64,000 bases of DNA from Platynereis dumerilii (lineage: Eukaryota; Annelida; Polychaeta; Phyllodocida; Nereididae): positions 682,001-746,000 of the forward strand of contig JAPTHN010000115.1 in the NCBI GenBank assembly GCA_026936325.1, written 5' to 3'. Positions 45,265-57,028 of this stretch are shown one piece after another (the stretch's first letter is position 1; each line of letters starts with the position of its first letter). The position numbers and the translations under genes are program-made. The notes under the pieces were generated by a model, which saw only the letters and a program-made list of their open reading frames with translations, ran no database searches and was not told where the DNA came from.

Positions 45265-46448
45265 GTAGGTACGAAGATTGTTATAAAACCACTCAATTTA
45301 TCACATTTGCTAATGTGATTCTATATATATATATAAATGTGAGTTTGCAGGGCGTATTTTTCGATGTAAGGAAACAAAAAGGCAAAAGTCCATGATGTTT
45401 GAAATATAGGAGCAAACGATTCACCCTGATGAACATTCAAATGTATTATGACACATGGTAATCAAGATCTGTTTAACCTTCATAAGGAAAGTAAAAGTTT
45501 AGAGAGTACAGATGTTACTTGACAGACAAGAATAGGAGTGCATGAATCAAAGGGTTTGGAAAAAAAGTTTGTTTCTTGGATTGCAATGCATCTGAAACGA
45601 CAGTAATTGGAATTTTTATCTCAGCTGGAATCCTGTTTACATTTGTCCTAAAAATAATTCTGCATATGCATATCATGAAAACTAATCCATTTGTGTTTGT
45701 CCAAGAAACAAATCCTTTTATGCATGTCCTGTTAGACAGTCCTAAACACTAATGTGCCTAACCCTTTGTTAGAGGTTATAATTGGTTTCACATATCTCAG
45801 CTGGAAGTATGTTTGTTGTTTTACAAAAACACCAATCTAACTGAACATTTCAATATAATTTATAATTTAGAACCCATATCTCAGCTTAAAATGATTTAGC
45901 TAAACATTAGTCTAACTAAACACTTTACTATATGTAGTAATATGAATTATATATCTCAGCTTGACGGATGTTCATGATGTACCTACAGTCGTCATCAGCT
46001 TCCTTGCGAACTGATGGTTAAGCCACTGTCAATTTGCATGAAGTCATAACACTTTTGTGGTTACTTCACAATAAAAAATTTCTGGACTTCAGAAGTTTCC
46101 AGACAAAAGTCATTGTACATCACCGAAAATCGGCAAAAACAGTGCTGAAAACCTGTGTAATATGATAAACAGTTATAAACAGCTATCACTGGGATGTCTG
46201 GTTGCCGTGAAAATGGCGAAATGTGTGTTCGCTATTTACTTGAAGCTGGGTGTAAACACTGATCTAACTGAACGTTTTTCAATGTATCATAATTTGACAT
46301 TATGTTTCCTTGACACATATTTATGATTTATCTAAGTACTAATCTGACTAAACACTTTAATAAATGCTATCATCCAAAAACTAATTCTGTTTATATTTGT
46401 CTGTAGAACTAATCTAACATGACATTTATTTTATAGGTTGTAATCATC

Positions 46449-48461
46449 ATGACAATGAGGATAGTAGTGCTGCCTGTGAATCTGGTATTCCTGATTTGTG
46501 TCATTGCTGAGACTGGGGCTTCTACATATGTGAACAATAGTGCTGGCCTGACTTCCGTACCAACTGACATCCCTGTTACCACAGAAGAGGTGTATCTCAG
46601 AGATAATGCTTTGACAACCATAAGCAATACAGATTTCTCCCTCTTGACCCAACTGACGACCCTTGAATTGAAAGGGAACAACATCAGTAGTATTGCTCTA
46701 AATGCTTTTGACAACACGGTTATAAATCATCTGTCCCATTTTTCGCAGGAATTGATAGCTCACTGCGTTATCTTTTTATGTGGAATTGTCAGATTTCTAA
46801 TGCTACGTGGGATCAGGTAGTACATTATTCCAAACTGTACAAACTTGAATTAGACAAAAACCAAATCACATCAGTACCAAATGTAACCAAATCAGCCCCA
46901 TCCCTGCAGAGACTGACTTTGAATTTCAATAACATAGATGTACTTGATGCGGCAAAACTGGATGGATGCAATTTAATTGGCTATCTCAGTATAAGTACTA
47001 ATGATGTGAAACATGTAACTGGTGACCTGAAATTACCTAGTTTAACTCATTTGCTTTTGTATAACAACTTGTTGACTGAATTGCCAAACATTTCTTTCAT
47101 TCCCAACTTAAAAATCTTAGGCCTCTCTTACAACAAAATTCAAAGTATCACAAATAATAGCTTCATAAATAATCATCATTTGTTTGATTTCAATATGGAA
47201 AAAAATAGTTTAAATCACACGCCAAACCTTGATGGAGCTAAAACTTCACTTAGCAGATTCTGGCTTAGATCAAACAGAAATATCACATTCGTTCCAATAG
47301 ACTACTTCAAAGGTTGTACCGCTCTGAGGGAGATCAGCTTCGATGACTCCTCTATAACTACTCTGGCATTTGTAAGGTATATTGGTCCTTCTCTTGGAAC
47401 CCTTAATGTTAGGGGAAGTAAAATAACTGGCGATTTACCGGCCCATATCTTTGCTAATGCTACCGGTCTGAATTACCTGCGTATGGATTCCAATCAGATT
47501 GCAACTTTGACATGAATAGTATTAAGTACATGCCTCTGCTTGTACTCCTTGAGATGCCTAAAAACAGACTTACAAGGATTGGCAATGCCTACCATCACTG
47601 CCGTGGCGCAGCCTGTACAAGCCTGAGGATTAGCATGACCAACAATTCAATTCCTTGTGATGCACCCATTGGCTGGGCCAAGTGAAACGCAACAATTACA
47701 GTGGTACGAGATCAATGCTTTGGAACAGACTGGAATGATGTGTCACTGGATGATCTGCCTTGTCCTCAAAGTACGTACATTCTTATCCAGATAGGTTATG
47801 TTATCTTATTTTTGTGAATGAATTATGGCAGTTATTCGATCCAATTTGGATGAATTAAGAAAGATATTTCTTCACAATGTATACATATATAAAGCAAAAC
47901 TACAAATACTTCTCAAAGTCAGAGATTATTGTTTTTTAACAAATTATTCTATTACTATTGAAAAGAAGTATGATTTGAATTCTGAGCAATTTTCTGGGCT
48001 GGTTTCAGATAATGTTCCACCAACAAAATGTTTTGAAATATAATTATGTATTAATTTGACCTCCGGGGAAACGTCTTGGCACTTCCACACATTCAATAGC
48101 CAAGTTTACAATTTAAGGTCATGACTGAAAAAAATTGGTATTTTTGATCAAGAGTCTGTTTGGGGATGCCACAACAATGCAAAAAATGTAAAATCGAAAA
48201 TATAATTGCTTTTATATTTCAGATGAGCAAGTCATGAAACTGACAGAAGCACAGGGATGCACTGCATTGATCAATGAGGAATATGAACTTTTGGGTTACG
48301 ACTACAAGAAAACTGAATTGGGTAGTATGATTCTCATGAACTGCATTCGGACATGTCAAGGAACAGATGGCTGCAAACACTTCAAACACGGGAACACAGC
48401 AAATCATTCAAGTTTTTCTGAAGTCAATAACTGTATCATATACACACCGCTGCGGCAATAA
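46449..48461 (+). pseudogene. LRR-PAN copy 4, pseudogene with intact PAN exon
   Basis: The LRR exon opens after TTTTATAG with ATG at 46,449 and a good signal peptide. A deletion of about 28 nt (near 46,730; the DLDLSSNPIKT codons are gone) shifts the frame. A further one-base loss near 47,508 (ATTGCAACTTTGACATGA) and a TGA in WAK-TGA-NATIT (about 47,680) break the cap region, and the conserved MCW is changed to IGW. Most LRR codons (46,778-47,515) remain readable. The donor CAAA before GTACGT (47,771) and the acceptor TTTCAG at 48,222 survive, and the PAN exon 48,223-48,461 is open (MNCIRTCQGTDGCKHFKHG). Probably a recent loss of function; nearest to copy 5. Confidence 0.85.
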
Positions 48462-48519
48462 TAATCACAATCAGTAACAATCTCGATGGGTGAAAGCCAT
48501 AAGAGTGTATGTAAAAAAT

Positions 48520-49080
48520 ATTTAAGACGCACTTACATCCCTCCATGTTTCTGAGAGTATACAGAACTTGTCTGTCCTGCTAAGATATTAATTTTTAGAT
48601 AAGTTGGAGATCTGCCTTGCAGAATCTTAAATATCTCTAGAGCAATATGTCTCATTCGTTGTAAGGTCAAAGACCTAAGACCGTATTTCACAAGCAGGCT
48701 CACTCTAAAAAAAGCTGGGACAAAATTGGTTTTTTAGATTCAAAATGGTTTTTTGAAAAACCAAATTTCAATGCAAAACCAACATGGATTTTTTTAAAAA
48801 TCCGTGTTGGTTTTTTGCATTGAAATTTGGTTTTTCAAATAACCATTTTGAATCTAAAAAACCAATTTTGTCTGAAATTTTTTAGAGTTCCTGACTGGTA
48901 TCATTGTTCAGGCACACGAATTTAAGATGCATCCGTTCCAATTTGTCCGTGTCTGCTTTTGAGTAGAAATGCCAGATGATAGGACAGAATCCAAAGTTCA
49001 ATAATTGGATAAATGAGTTATACACGGCCTTTTGGCCGTCTAATGTTGAAAATCTGTTGGGAAATTCAAATATCATTTTC
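48520..49080 (-). mobile_element. LINE relic interrupted by a palindromic element
   Basis: Minus strand: FPNRFSTLDGQKAVYNSFI and LNFGFCPIIWHFYSKADTDK then, after the palindrome, LLVKYGLRSLTLQRMRHIAL and EIFKILQGRSPTYLK. This is the usual C-terminal order of CR1/jockey-like LINE polymerases. Only this part remains. Confidence 0.75.
48702..48888. mobile_element. 187-bp palindromic (snap-back) MITE
   Basis: Ends ACTCTAAAAAAAG and TTTTTTAGAGT. The whole unit is a near-perfect hairpin centred at 48,795 (CAACATGGATTTT / AAAATCCGTGTTG; AAATTTCAATGCAAAACC / GGTTTTTTGCATTGAAATTT). It interrupts the LINE relic. Confidence 0.85.
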
Positions 49081-50659
49081 TCAAATTATGATGCTTTGTC
49101 TCATGAATGTTTGAGGTGCTGTATCATTGGGTAGAATTAAAATGAGATACCAACACATATTAGGCATTATTTTAAAGCCTAATAACAGTAGAATAAAGTC
49201 ATTTTCACAACAGCTTTGAGATCATTTTGGTGGAACAAATTACATTAAATTATTTATATAATATATAGCAAAAGAGTTGAGAAGAGATTCTTCCTATTAA
49301 CAAGGAGATTGGCACCAAAAACTATGTAATTACTTTATGGTTTTCCTGACATTAACAGGGCTTGTCTTACTAAATAAGGCAAATAGGAATTACCTTGAAA
49401 CAATGATTGCTTGACCAAAATACTGAACAAAATCGGTTTTAGTCCATCAAAGATTGTGAAATATTTTTTTGATGATGCCTTACAATGTTATTTATATAGA
49501 GGCATATTCACCTGAATAATCTTTATAACCATATATTTGTGCAGGCCTGTGCTTTGTAACGCAGGATCTCAGCTGTTGCTTACCTGACTTGCCTGAAACT
49601 CTGCCAGACATTCTAAATATGTTTGATCTCTGTTTTGCCATCATTTAAGCATGGTTTGACTGTCTTAACTACTTGAACAAGACATACTACAAAATAGCAT
49701 GTGGACCCAAGAAGGATGAGTCTATAATTTTAGACATACTACTGTATTGAACCTCAATTTGGGAATAGGCCCAGCTCCATGGTAACGTCACATGACGAGG
49801 TGATCATTTAAGTTGAAGGCAGGCCAGCTCCATAGCAACGTCATGTGACCTTCTTTGCCTATAATTCGCAGCATAAACGCATTTATCTTTTTAGTTTTTT
49901 TTTTTTTTAAATATACAGAGGGTTTATCAATTATCAAGCAACTATGACAGGGCCCCTTAATGGCCTTATCTGGCAGCGGATACTAAGTCACATTTGTTCA
50001 AAAAACGACATGGGACATTAATAATGCCCTTAAAGTGACACTTTGCATAGCTAAAATACTTAACATCCATTCACATAATTGACTTCACATATTTTGTGTG
50101 ATCAAGCAAATATGGTATTCCTGCTGTTACGCAACATACTGCTTTCAGCAGATTATAGGGGCTGACAGCTGAGCTGGATATCAGTTTGGTGCCAGACACC
50201 AGAGAGGGAGGATCTGTGACATTCTTTCTCTTATAAATTCGAATATAGTATAACTCAAAATTAGACCTTGCTTAAGCATTGTGAACCCAACATTTAATGT
50301 GTGCATCTTTCAAACAAATTCGTATAGTAAGCAATAGGTCTACACTTACATGATTTTATAGATCTATGTGTTTTTTGCTCACCAGTGGGCAGTGGCCTGC
50401 AGCTGACAGAGAGCAGACAATGACCCAGTGGGCTATGTTGACAGAGGTTCTGTTTTTTGGAGACATTGGTCAAATTATATGTAAGCTAGCTACATGAATA
50501 AGTACCTAAGTACACATTTATAAACCAAACTTTGCTAAGTAATACACAATTCCCTGTGGCTGCTCCACTATTGATGTGCAAGCATTGCTCATTTCCTAAG
50601 CACTGACATAGTCAAACGATTCAATAACAGCATTGGGCAGACATGTGCACATTTAACAC
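49081..50659. other. Intergenic, nothing recognised
   Basis: AT-rich. Two CTCCATGGTAACGTCA / CTCCATAGCAACGTCA words (49.77-49.85 kb) form a short direct repeat. No gene. Confidence 0.4.
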
Positions 50660-50815
50660 CATGTGAGGGATCATTTACTTGACCAGCACAGACACTAATA
50701 CAAGGGGCCGCCAATCTAACGTCTCATCCGAACGAGATCCAGCTGGGATGAAGTCCAGTAAAAATTTCAGGTTCCCCATCTGGTCAAAATGAGGGGCCTT
50801 AGGGAAGGGTACAGG
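50660..50815 (-). mobile_element. SINE fragment, same family as 15.3 kb
   Basis: Minus strand ATGGGGAACCTGAAATTTTT and CCCAGCTGGATCTCGTTCGG match the body of the SINE at 15,335-15,665. The head is not recognisable. Confidence 0.7.
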
Positions 50816-50877
50816 ATGGGGGGGGGGACACTAATCTCTACATTATCAAAAATGTTACCATAACCACAGACAGAGAT

Positions 50878-50953
50878 GGGTTATTCCAGAATTCGGGGAC
50901 AGTCACATTTTGCTAAGTGAAATGCAAAATGTCCCCAATTTCTGGAATGACCC
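50878..50953. repeat. 76-bp inverted repeat
   Basis: GGGTTATTCCAGAATTCGGG mirrors CCCAATTTCTGGAATGACCC. The ends resemble those of the TTAA-flanked element at 54 kb. Confidence 0.6.
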
Positions 50954-51108
50954 AGAAAAAAAAACATTTTTGACTTATTTTGATAGCTCATTTTTAGGGC
51001 GTGCTATCCCTTCACCCGTCGAAGACGGGTACCTTGCTAGTTTGATATATATTGACACTGAAATTTATTTCATGAATGAATACTGTAAATAAGTAGGCGA
51101 CAATGAAC

Positions 51109-51592
51109 TACCGTATATACTCATATATAAGTCGACCCCACATTTAAGACGCACCCCATTCTCAGACCCAAAAACCCCCCTCCCAGTGAAACCCGTGTAT
51201 AAATCGCATTAGATTTCACTGGCACCAAAGCACTAAATGGAGGACGGATGAATGCTTTATTTCCAACATATTCATTGCTTATTTAGGTATATTTACCATG
51301 TATGTCAGCTAAAATAACAAGAAATCATCTCGAATCCACTTTATTTACGTCCATGCGACGTCATGCTGGCTTTCTTGTTCACGTCTTCTCTCGCTTGAGA
51401 TCTCGCAAGACGAGAATTTGATGGCGCGTGTTTCAAAATGGCGGGTGAGAGCGACGAAAATTCAGAAATTTGCAATTTTGACTGGAAAACTTTGATAATT
51501 TGGTATATATATTCCACTTATAAGACACACCCCTTCTGTAAGCCAAAATTCTTGGTATCAAAAGTGCGTCTTATATGCGAGTATATACGGTA
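51109..51592. mobile_element. Inverted-repeat element with TACCGTATATACTC ends, 484 bp
   Basis: TACCGTATATACTCATATA at the left mirrors TATGCGAGTATATACGGTA at the right, with a second mirrored block GTCGACCCC/AAGACGCACC. Flanks CAATGAAC and CATGAAAC are a possible imperfect 8-bp duplication. Apparently inserted at the edge of a LINE fragment. Confidence 0.7.
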
Positions 51593-51930
51593 CATGAAAC
51601 TGTTAATTTATAGAGGTGCATCTGATTGGAATAAGTTGCCAGGTAAGCTGACAGATTGTCACAATGTTAATGATTTTAAGAGATATCTAAAGTGCCACAT
51701 CAAGGATTTAAGAGTAATGTGATAAAGTGTTATTGAAATATAGTTCACTTTTAATTGTAATTTTGTATACTGCATATTTCACTTCATATTGTGAAACGCA
51801 TATGTTATCTGTTTTTACTATTGTTGTTGCTTCATTGCTTTCTTGTTAAGGGCTATGTTGAACATGGTTTTGCAAACTGAACATATACCCTTGTAAAATA
51901 TTTTCCAAAATAAGAGAAAAAAAAGTTAAT
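51593..51930 (+). mobile_element. LINE 3' fragment
   Basis: YRGASDWNKLPGKLTDCHN and FKRYLKCHI (51,61-51,70 kb) form the usual last block of CR1-like LINE ORF2, followed by a 3' UTR. No upstream part. Confidence 0.65.
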
Positions 51931-53073
51931 TGTTGTTGAGAAAAACCTGTCATGTTTATAGTGGTAAGAAACACATTTCGAATAATACACTAACTGCTGT
52001 ACAATGCTTGTCTTAATATTCTACGATAGACGGTTTATTCAACAAAAGTGTCATTTTTGTTCTTGATAAAACTCACACTTATGCTCAATGTGATTGTTTT
52101 AACAAGCATAAGGCTTTTGATGTTGATGCAATTTTTTAATTAAGCAATGTTTTATTTATATGTTTATGCCAGTATGCCTTCATGATTCACGTAAGGCCAC
52201 ATATTATCTTTAATTAAGCAAAGACATATTCTGTTAATCCTAACACAATGACTTTCTAGGACTTGTTGCAGAATTTGCCTGTATATGACTACCATTTTCA
52301 GTTGCCTTACATATATCAATCTCAGACACTAGAGTAGAATTTTGGATTATAATTGCATGAAATACCATGGGAATTGCTTGTTACTGCAAGTGACATAACA
52401 ACTTTATTTATTATAAATTTATATTATATAAACATCAAGATGTGTTTCAAAAATTATAGATGTGATTGCAGTGATGAAAATAAAATAAAATTGCTGATAT
52501 ATTTCTCTGCTTATTTGCACGGGAACTGACACTCCTCAGCTAGTAAAAATAAATCAAGGTTATCATTGTTAAAGTCTATCTAAAAAAAAAGCAAATATCT
52601 GATCCAACTATGTCAAGCACTAGTCAGAAATTTATTATTTCTTAGATTATTTTCTTTTGTATTTCTGCAGAATGTTTTGAGGAAACAAATTATGCAGTTT
52701 AGACTCACACTTCAGTCTCAAAAAATTGTTGTTTTGTGAACTGTACCAGTTTAACCGCAGAAAAGGACCTTGTGACCATTGGAAATTGGCTCTACCAACA
52801 TATATTGTTAAGAATGTTTTCTGTACACTACTTAATATGTAAATAAAATATTATCAACAAAGTAGAATCTCGGGTGATCTATCATAAATGAAATTTATAA
52901 GCAAGGCACACCAAATTAAACATAAAATTTGACATTTGGTGAGGAATAGGCTAGATATCAATATTGGATGATAATTATTTTGTAAAATTCATAGATTTTA
53001 CAGTAATGAGTGAGGAGTCTATTCTGCTTATAGATGACAAATCACATCGCTTTGGACAAAACTTCTGTGATAC
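51931..53073. other. Intergenic, nothing recognised
   Basis: AT-rich, no supported feature. Confidence 0.4.
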
Positions 53074-53444
53074 AGTACAACCCATAATAAAGTAAGAACA
53101 ACTTCTGTCAGAATTCCTCTGTTTACCTATCTTTCTCCTCTCAACCCCAAATCTCCTTACAACTACCTTTGACTCCTCACCCCTTGTTAAGAACTCCATT
53201 AAGACAGCCAGCAATGTGATTGCAATCAGCAAAGGGGCACCATATCAAGGAAATCAAACACAATTGGGGGTGATGGATTTTGAATTTGTTTTGCTTTAAT
53301 GTTAATTTAATGTAATTTTAAGGTAGTTCAAAGAGGGTATAGGTAGGAAGTGATTTCGGGGGAGCCAAAAGGTGTGAAAGGGTAAAGTAGTGGTTGGTTC
53401 TTCCTTCCTGCTGGGGTAGGTGTACTTTATTTTGGGTTGTACTG
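53074..53444 (-). mobile_element. TA-flanked MITE, copy 2
   Basis: Ends CAGTACAACCCATAATAAAG and TTTATTTTGGGTTGTACTG with TA on both sides. Inverted relative to the copy at 40.6 kb. Confidence 0.75.
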
Positions 53445-53875
53445 TACAGGTTTTATCACTAATCACTTGCACATAAACCCCGGACACCATGGACCCTAGT
53501 CACAGCTTCTGAGAAGTTAGGCCATTCAATTTACACCCTTGCTCTTAAATTTGAATATTCCTGTCATCTCCCTAGAAATTGATAACTTCGACAACTTCTG
53601 GTAGAGCAAAAGATATTAGATTCAATTTTAACTACGTACTATGATCACATTAAGGAAGAACGTGTCACCCTTATAAATTCATGATACAGTGTTAACCTTA
53701 GGTAGAGTTACAGCAGGGTGAAATATGGAAATTCAGGGGGTTTATGAAAGTAGGGCATATTCAAACAAAAATTCAAAATTCTTACTAGATTAGTAGTTGA
53801 TGCTTTCAAAGAGGTAAGATATGAATACGAAGTCTGGACACACTCTGAGACTATTTTGAGGTGATGACTGGAGGG

Positions 53876-54021
53876 GGTAGCCTAGCAGTGGCGTGCTGGG
53901 CTGCCAATTGCTCAGGCCAGAGTTCCAATTCAGCTCCTGCCGGGTCACTTGGGTGTATGTTGGATGACAGTTTTTACCATCCTCCACCTCATTGCCATAT
54001 CCTCCTCCTGTAAGAAGTAGT
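53876..54021 (+). mobile_element. SINE, left part, split by a TTAA-type element
   Basis: GTAGCCTAGCAGTGGCGTGC and CCAATTGCTCAGGCCAGAG match the SINE at 35.55 kb. It is interrupted at 54,022-54,025 (TTAA) and continues at 54,998 (ACCTACAAAGCGAG ... TACAGG ... CATCCATCCATTC) to about 55,100. Confidence 0.7.
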
Positions 54022-54025
54022 TAAG

Positions 54026-54993
54026 GGCCATTCTCAAATTTCGGGACAAAGGGTATAGCAAAAATGTCCTGTAACGGAGGGGACAATGTGGTAACGGAGT
54101 TGTAAAAAATCAACTGTAGGAACAACAACAAAAGGAAAAACAATAGAATATTGATGTAACTATTATTTTCAGAAGTACTTCATCTCATATCAGTAGATTT
54201 TTTTGTCCAAATGTCGATTTCTTATTTTGATCTGGTAACGGAGTGGATGGTAACGGAGTGCAATGTTTTTTGTTTTTTGCTCTATAACTGCTTCTTATTT
54301 TGGAGATTAGATAAAATAATTGCAGACTATTAAAAGCTGTCACCCTCGGCAATACATACAAGAAATCACTCTTTAAAACTATCATTGGGTAAGCTTGGAA
54401 ATGAAGGAAACGGAGTGGACATTTTGGTGAGACCAAAAACTTTTCTATGAATATTTTGTCTTAATTTATTGAATACATGTTTTATGAAGTCTGCAAGGCA
54501 GTGGTACTATGGCGCACATGCGCCTGATGATATTCAGTGAAAATAGCTCATAAAAAACAATAACAAACCAAGCTATGGCAAGTAACGGAGTGGACAAAAA
54601 AATTGACATAAATTAGTGACACGTTTATTTCATCAATTTAATCAATGAAATAAGACAACAACAAAATTGAATGTGAACTAAATATAAATTCAAGGTTATA
54701 TTCTTATGAATTGTGCGAAGAAACTTTGAATATAATGGTACATTAGGAGGAAAATCAACACTTGATTTTGTCATGTCAGGTCCAGTAACAGGGAAAAACC
54801 ATTGATTTTGCACGGATTCCTGGACATAATGCACAAAAAAAGGTCTAATGAATGACTTTTTGTTCCAAATGCAGTAGTTCTAAATAGAAATATGAATAAC
54901 AGATGCAGAGTGATGCTTCAGATATTAATCGCATTCAAATTAATGTCAGGGAGCTAGAGTGACGCAAATTGTCCCAAAATTTGAGAATGACCC
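54026..54993. mobile_element. piggyBac-like MITE, 968 bp, TTAA duplication
   Basis: Terminal repeats GGGCCATTCTCAAATTTCGG and CCAAAATTTGAGAATGACCC with TTAA immediately outside each end (54,022-54,025; 54,994-54,997). TTAA target duplication is the hallmark of piggyBac elements. No transposase. About six copies of a GTAACGGAGTGG-like word occur inside in one orientation (54,067; 54,093; 54,233; 54,251; 54,409; 54,582). Confidence 0.8.
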
Positions 54994-54997
54994 TTAA

Positions 54998-55104
54998 ACC
55001 TACAAAGCGAGTAATTACAGGTCATCAAGCCCTAGCCCTGCGACCCATGTGTAGGGGCCCAGGGCTAATCAAGCCCCAGTCATCCATCCATTCAATTGAG
55101 GTGA
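54998..55104 (+). mobile_element. SINE, right part
   Basis: Continuation of the SINE at 53,876-54,021, ending in CATCCATCC and CATTC repeats. Confidence 0.65.
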
Positions 55105-55204
55105 TGATGGTGTTAAGTAGAATTTATTGTCACAAGGTAATAACATACCTGTCTCACATAATAATTTTCAACAGGGTCTTTCATTTGCCCCAGCACAGAA
55201 CGCT

Positions 55205-56986
55205 GGATATATAATATATATTTATAGATTTTATTGACAACTCAATATCAAACAGTGATACATGTGTCATTCAAATATGTGAAACAGTATAATGATATAA
55301 TACAAGAGAAAATAGTACAACTACAAAACGAGGGTACAAGATATACAGTACAAATTTCTAAAAGTGGCTCGTCATTTAAAATCTAGCCTTAGCTATCTAT
55401 TCATATCCATTTTAAGCTAAACCTTGCTACACTTATCCATTATTATTATGTAGCTACCCATAGCTATCCACAATTACTATTGTTTAAACAAGGGGTAAAG
55501 AGCTTTCAGTGTATACAAAAGAATACAAATGGGTAGCTATGGATAGATATGGATAAGACTAGTAATGATTAGCTATAGACAGCTAAGTTGAGCCACATTT
55601 AGAAATTTGTACTGTATGTGGAGTTACACAATATGACTAATATAATAGCAAATTTTAGCTATACAGCAATGTTCAAGAGTCATGTCTTGAAAAGAGTCCA
55701 TTATGTTGAGTTAAAAATTTAGATAAATAAATGACATAAAATTTTGTTTGTTTGTAAGATTACATCAATTATTAGAAATAACATTTAAGATTTAAAAAGA
55801 TTGTGTTATGGATTAATTGAAGATTACACGGTCCCAGCTTTACGAAATAGATATATATATATATATATTCTTTTACTGACATCTATAAATATCACAGTTG
55901 ATACATATGTCATTTGTAATGGGAATATAAATATGTAAAATCAAATGATATTAATTATATGCAATATTAACTATATACATAACATTGATTATATACATGT
56001 AATAAATAGCTAAAATTCAAGAATGAGTAATAGTACTTTCAGATAAAAGAGCACCAGACACACAATTAGAAGAAAAACAAACTAGGTTCCAGCCACCCAA
56101 ATAGTAGGCCTAATAAAGTAAAATTGTAATTGACTAAGACCAGACCAATCGACATACAAGATGACAAATATATAGATCAATAAAAAATGCATGATATTTC
56201 ATATTCCAAACATTATTTACAAGACAGGCATCAAATAACATACACTGTTGCTTTAACAATGCTATAATAAAAAGAAACAATTCTTAATAGTTCATTAAAT
56301 GTTAATATTTATTCCTCTCGTTATAGTTTAAATTGGAGGCTTATTATTATTGTTCTAATAATAATCATGATTGTGTTCTATGAGTCATAGACTATGACCA
56401 TGTGGATGTAGGAGATATGTTGCTTTAAACGTCACCCTGAAGTAAAACTTCTTACGCCTGACATACGTTTTAGATAGCCAAGTTGCACAGCTCTTATTTC
56501 AGATGCAGATTTTTCACTATTCCTTATTTGACTGTTGTACTCAAGGATTGGGAGATCATAAGTATCAAACATTCGCTGAGATGTTTAATTTGGTCAATAT
56601 GTCCTAGGACTTGTTTTGAATCACTTTGCAGGGCAAAAAGTGCCTTGTTAGCTTGCACCAACAGGTATTTTGTCATCTTACTGTGCACTTTACGTTTGTT
56701 AGTAAGCACATGACCAAGACATTTGGAGGATCAGTTGCATTAGTACCAATTGCATCATCTTTGTTTTACTAACATTTACTCTAAGATACCATTTTTTCAG
56801 AAATTGTGCACTGAATTTATACTGTTCTGCAGGCACTTTGGAGAATCAGCAATAAGTACAATATCGTCAGCATACAATATGTGTATTAGAGTGAAGTTGT
56901 TTTAAAATTTTATCCCATCTGATTCCTCAAGATACCGGGGAAGGTCAGACATAAATTCATTAAATAACTTTGGACTTAGAATTCTA
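55205..56986 (-). mobile_element. Two LINE 3' fragments of the same family as the 21.7-26.6 kb LINE
   Basis: The first runs 56,986 to about 55,850 (minus): PKLFNEF-like start, TLILYADDIVLIAD-like (56.86 kb), MLTNKRKVHSKMTKYLLVQA, QLGYLKRM, then a deletion and the 3' UTR ending GTCAGTAAAAGAATATATATA. The second has only a 3' UTR end (GTCAATAAAATCTATAAATA) at about 55,215. These fragments show a Tyr codon where the younger LINE has a stop. Confidence 0.8.
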
Positions 56987-57028
56987 TATTTATCGGCAAG
57001 TATGTATAGTTATTAGTTTCAATTATTG

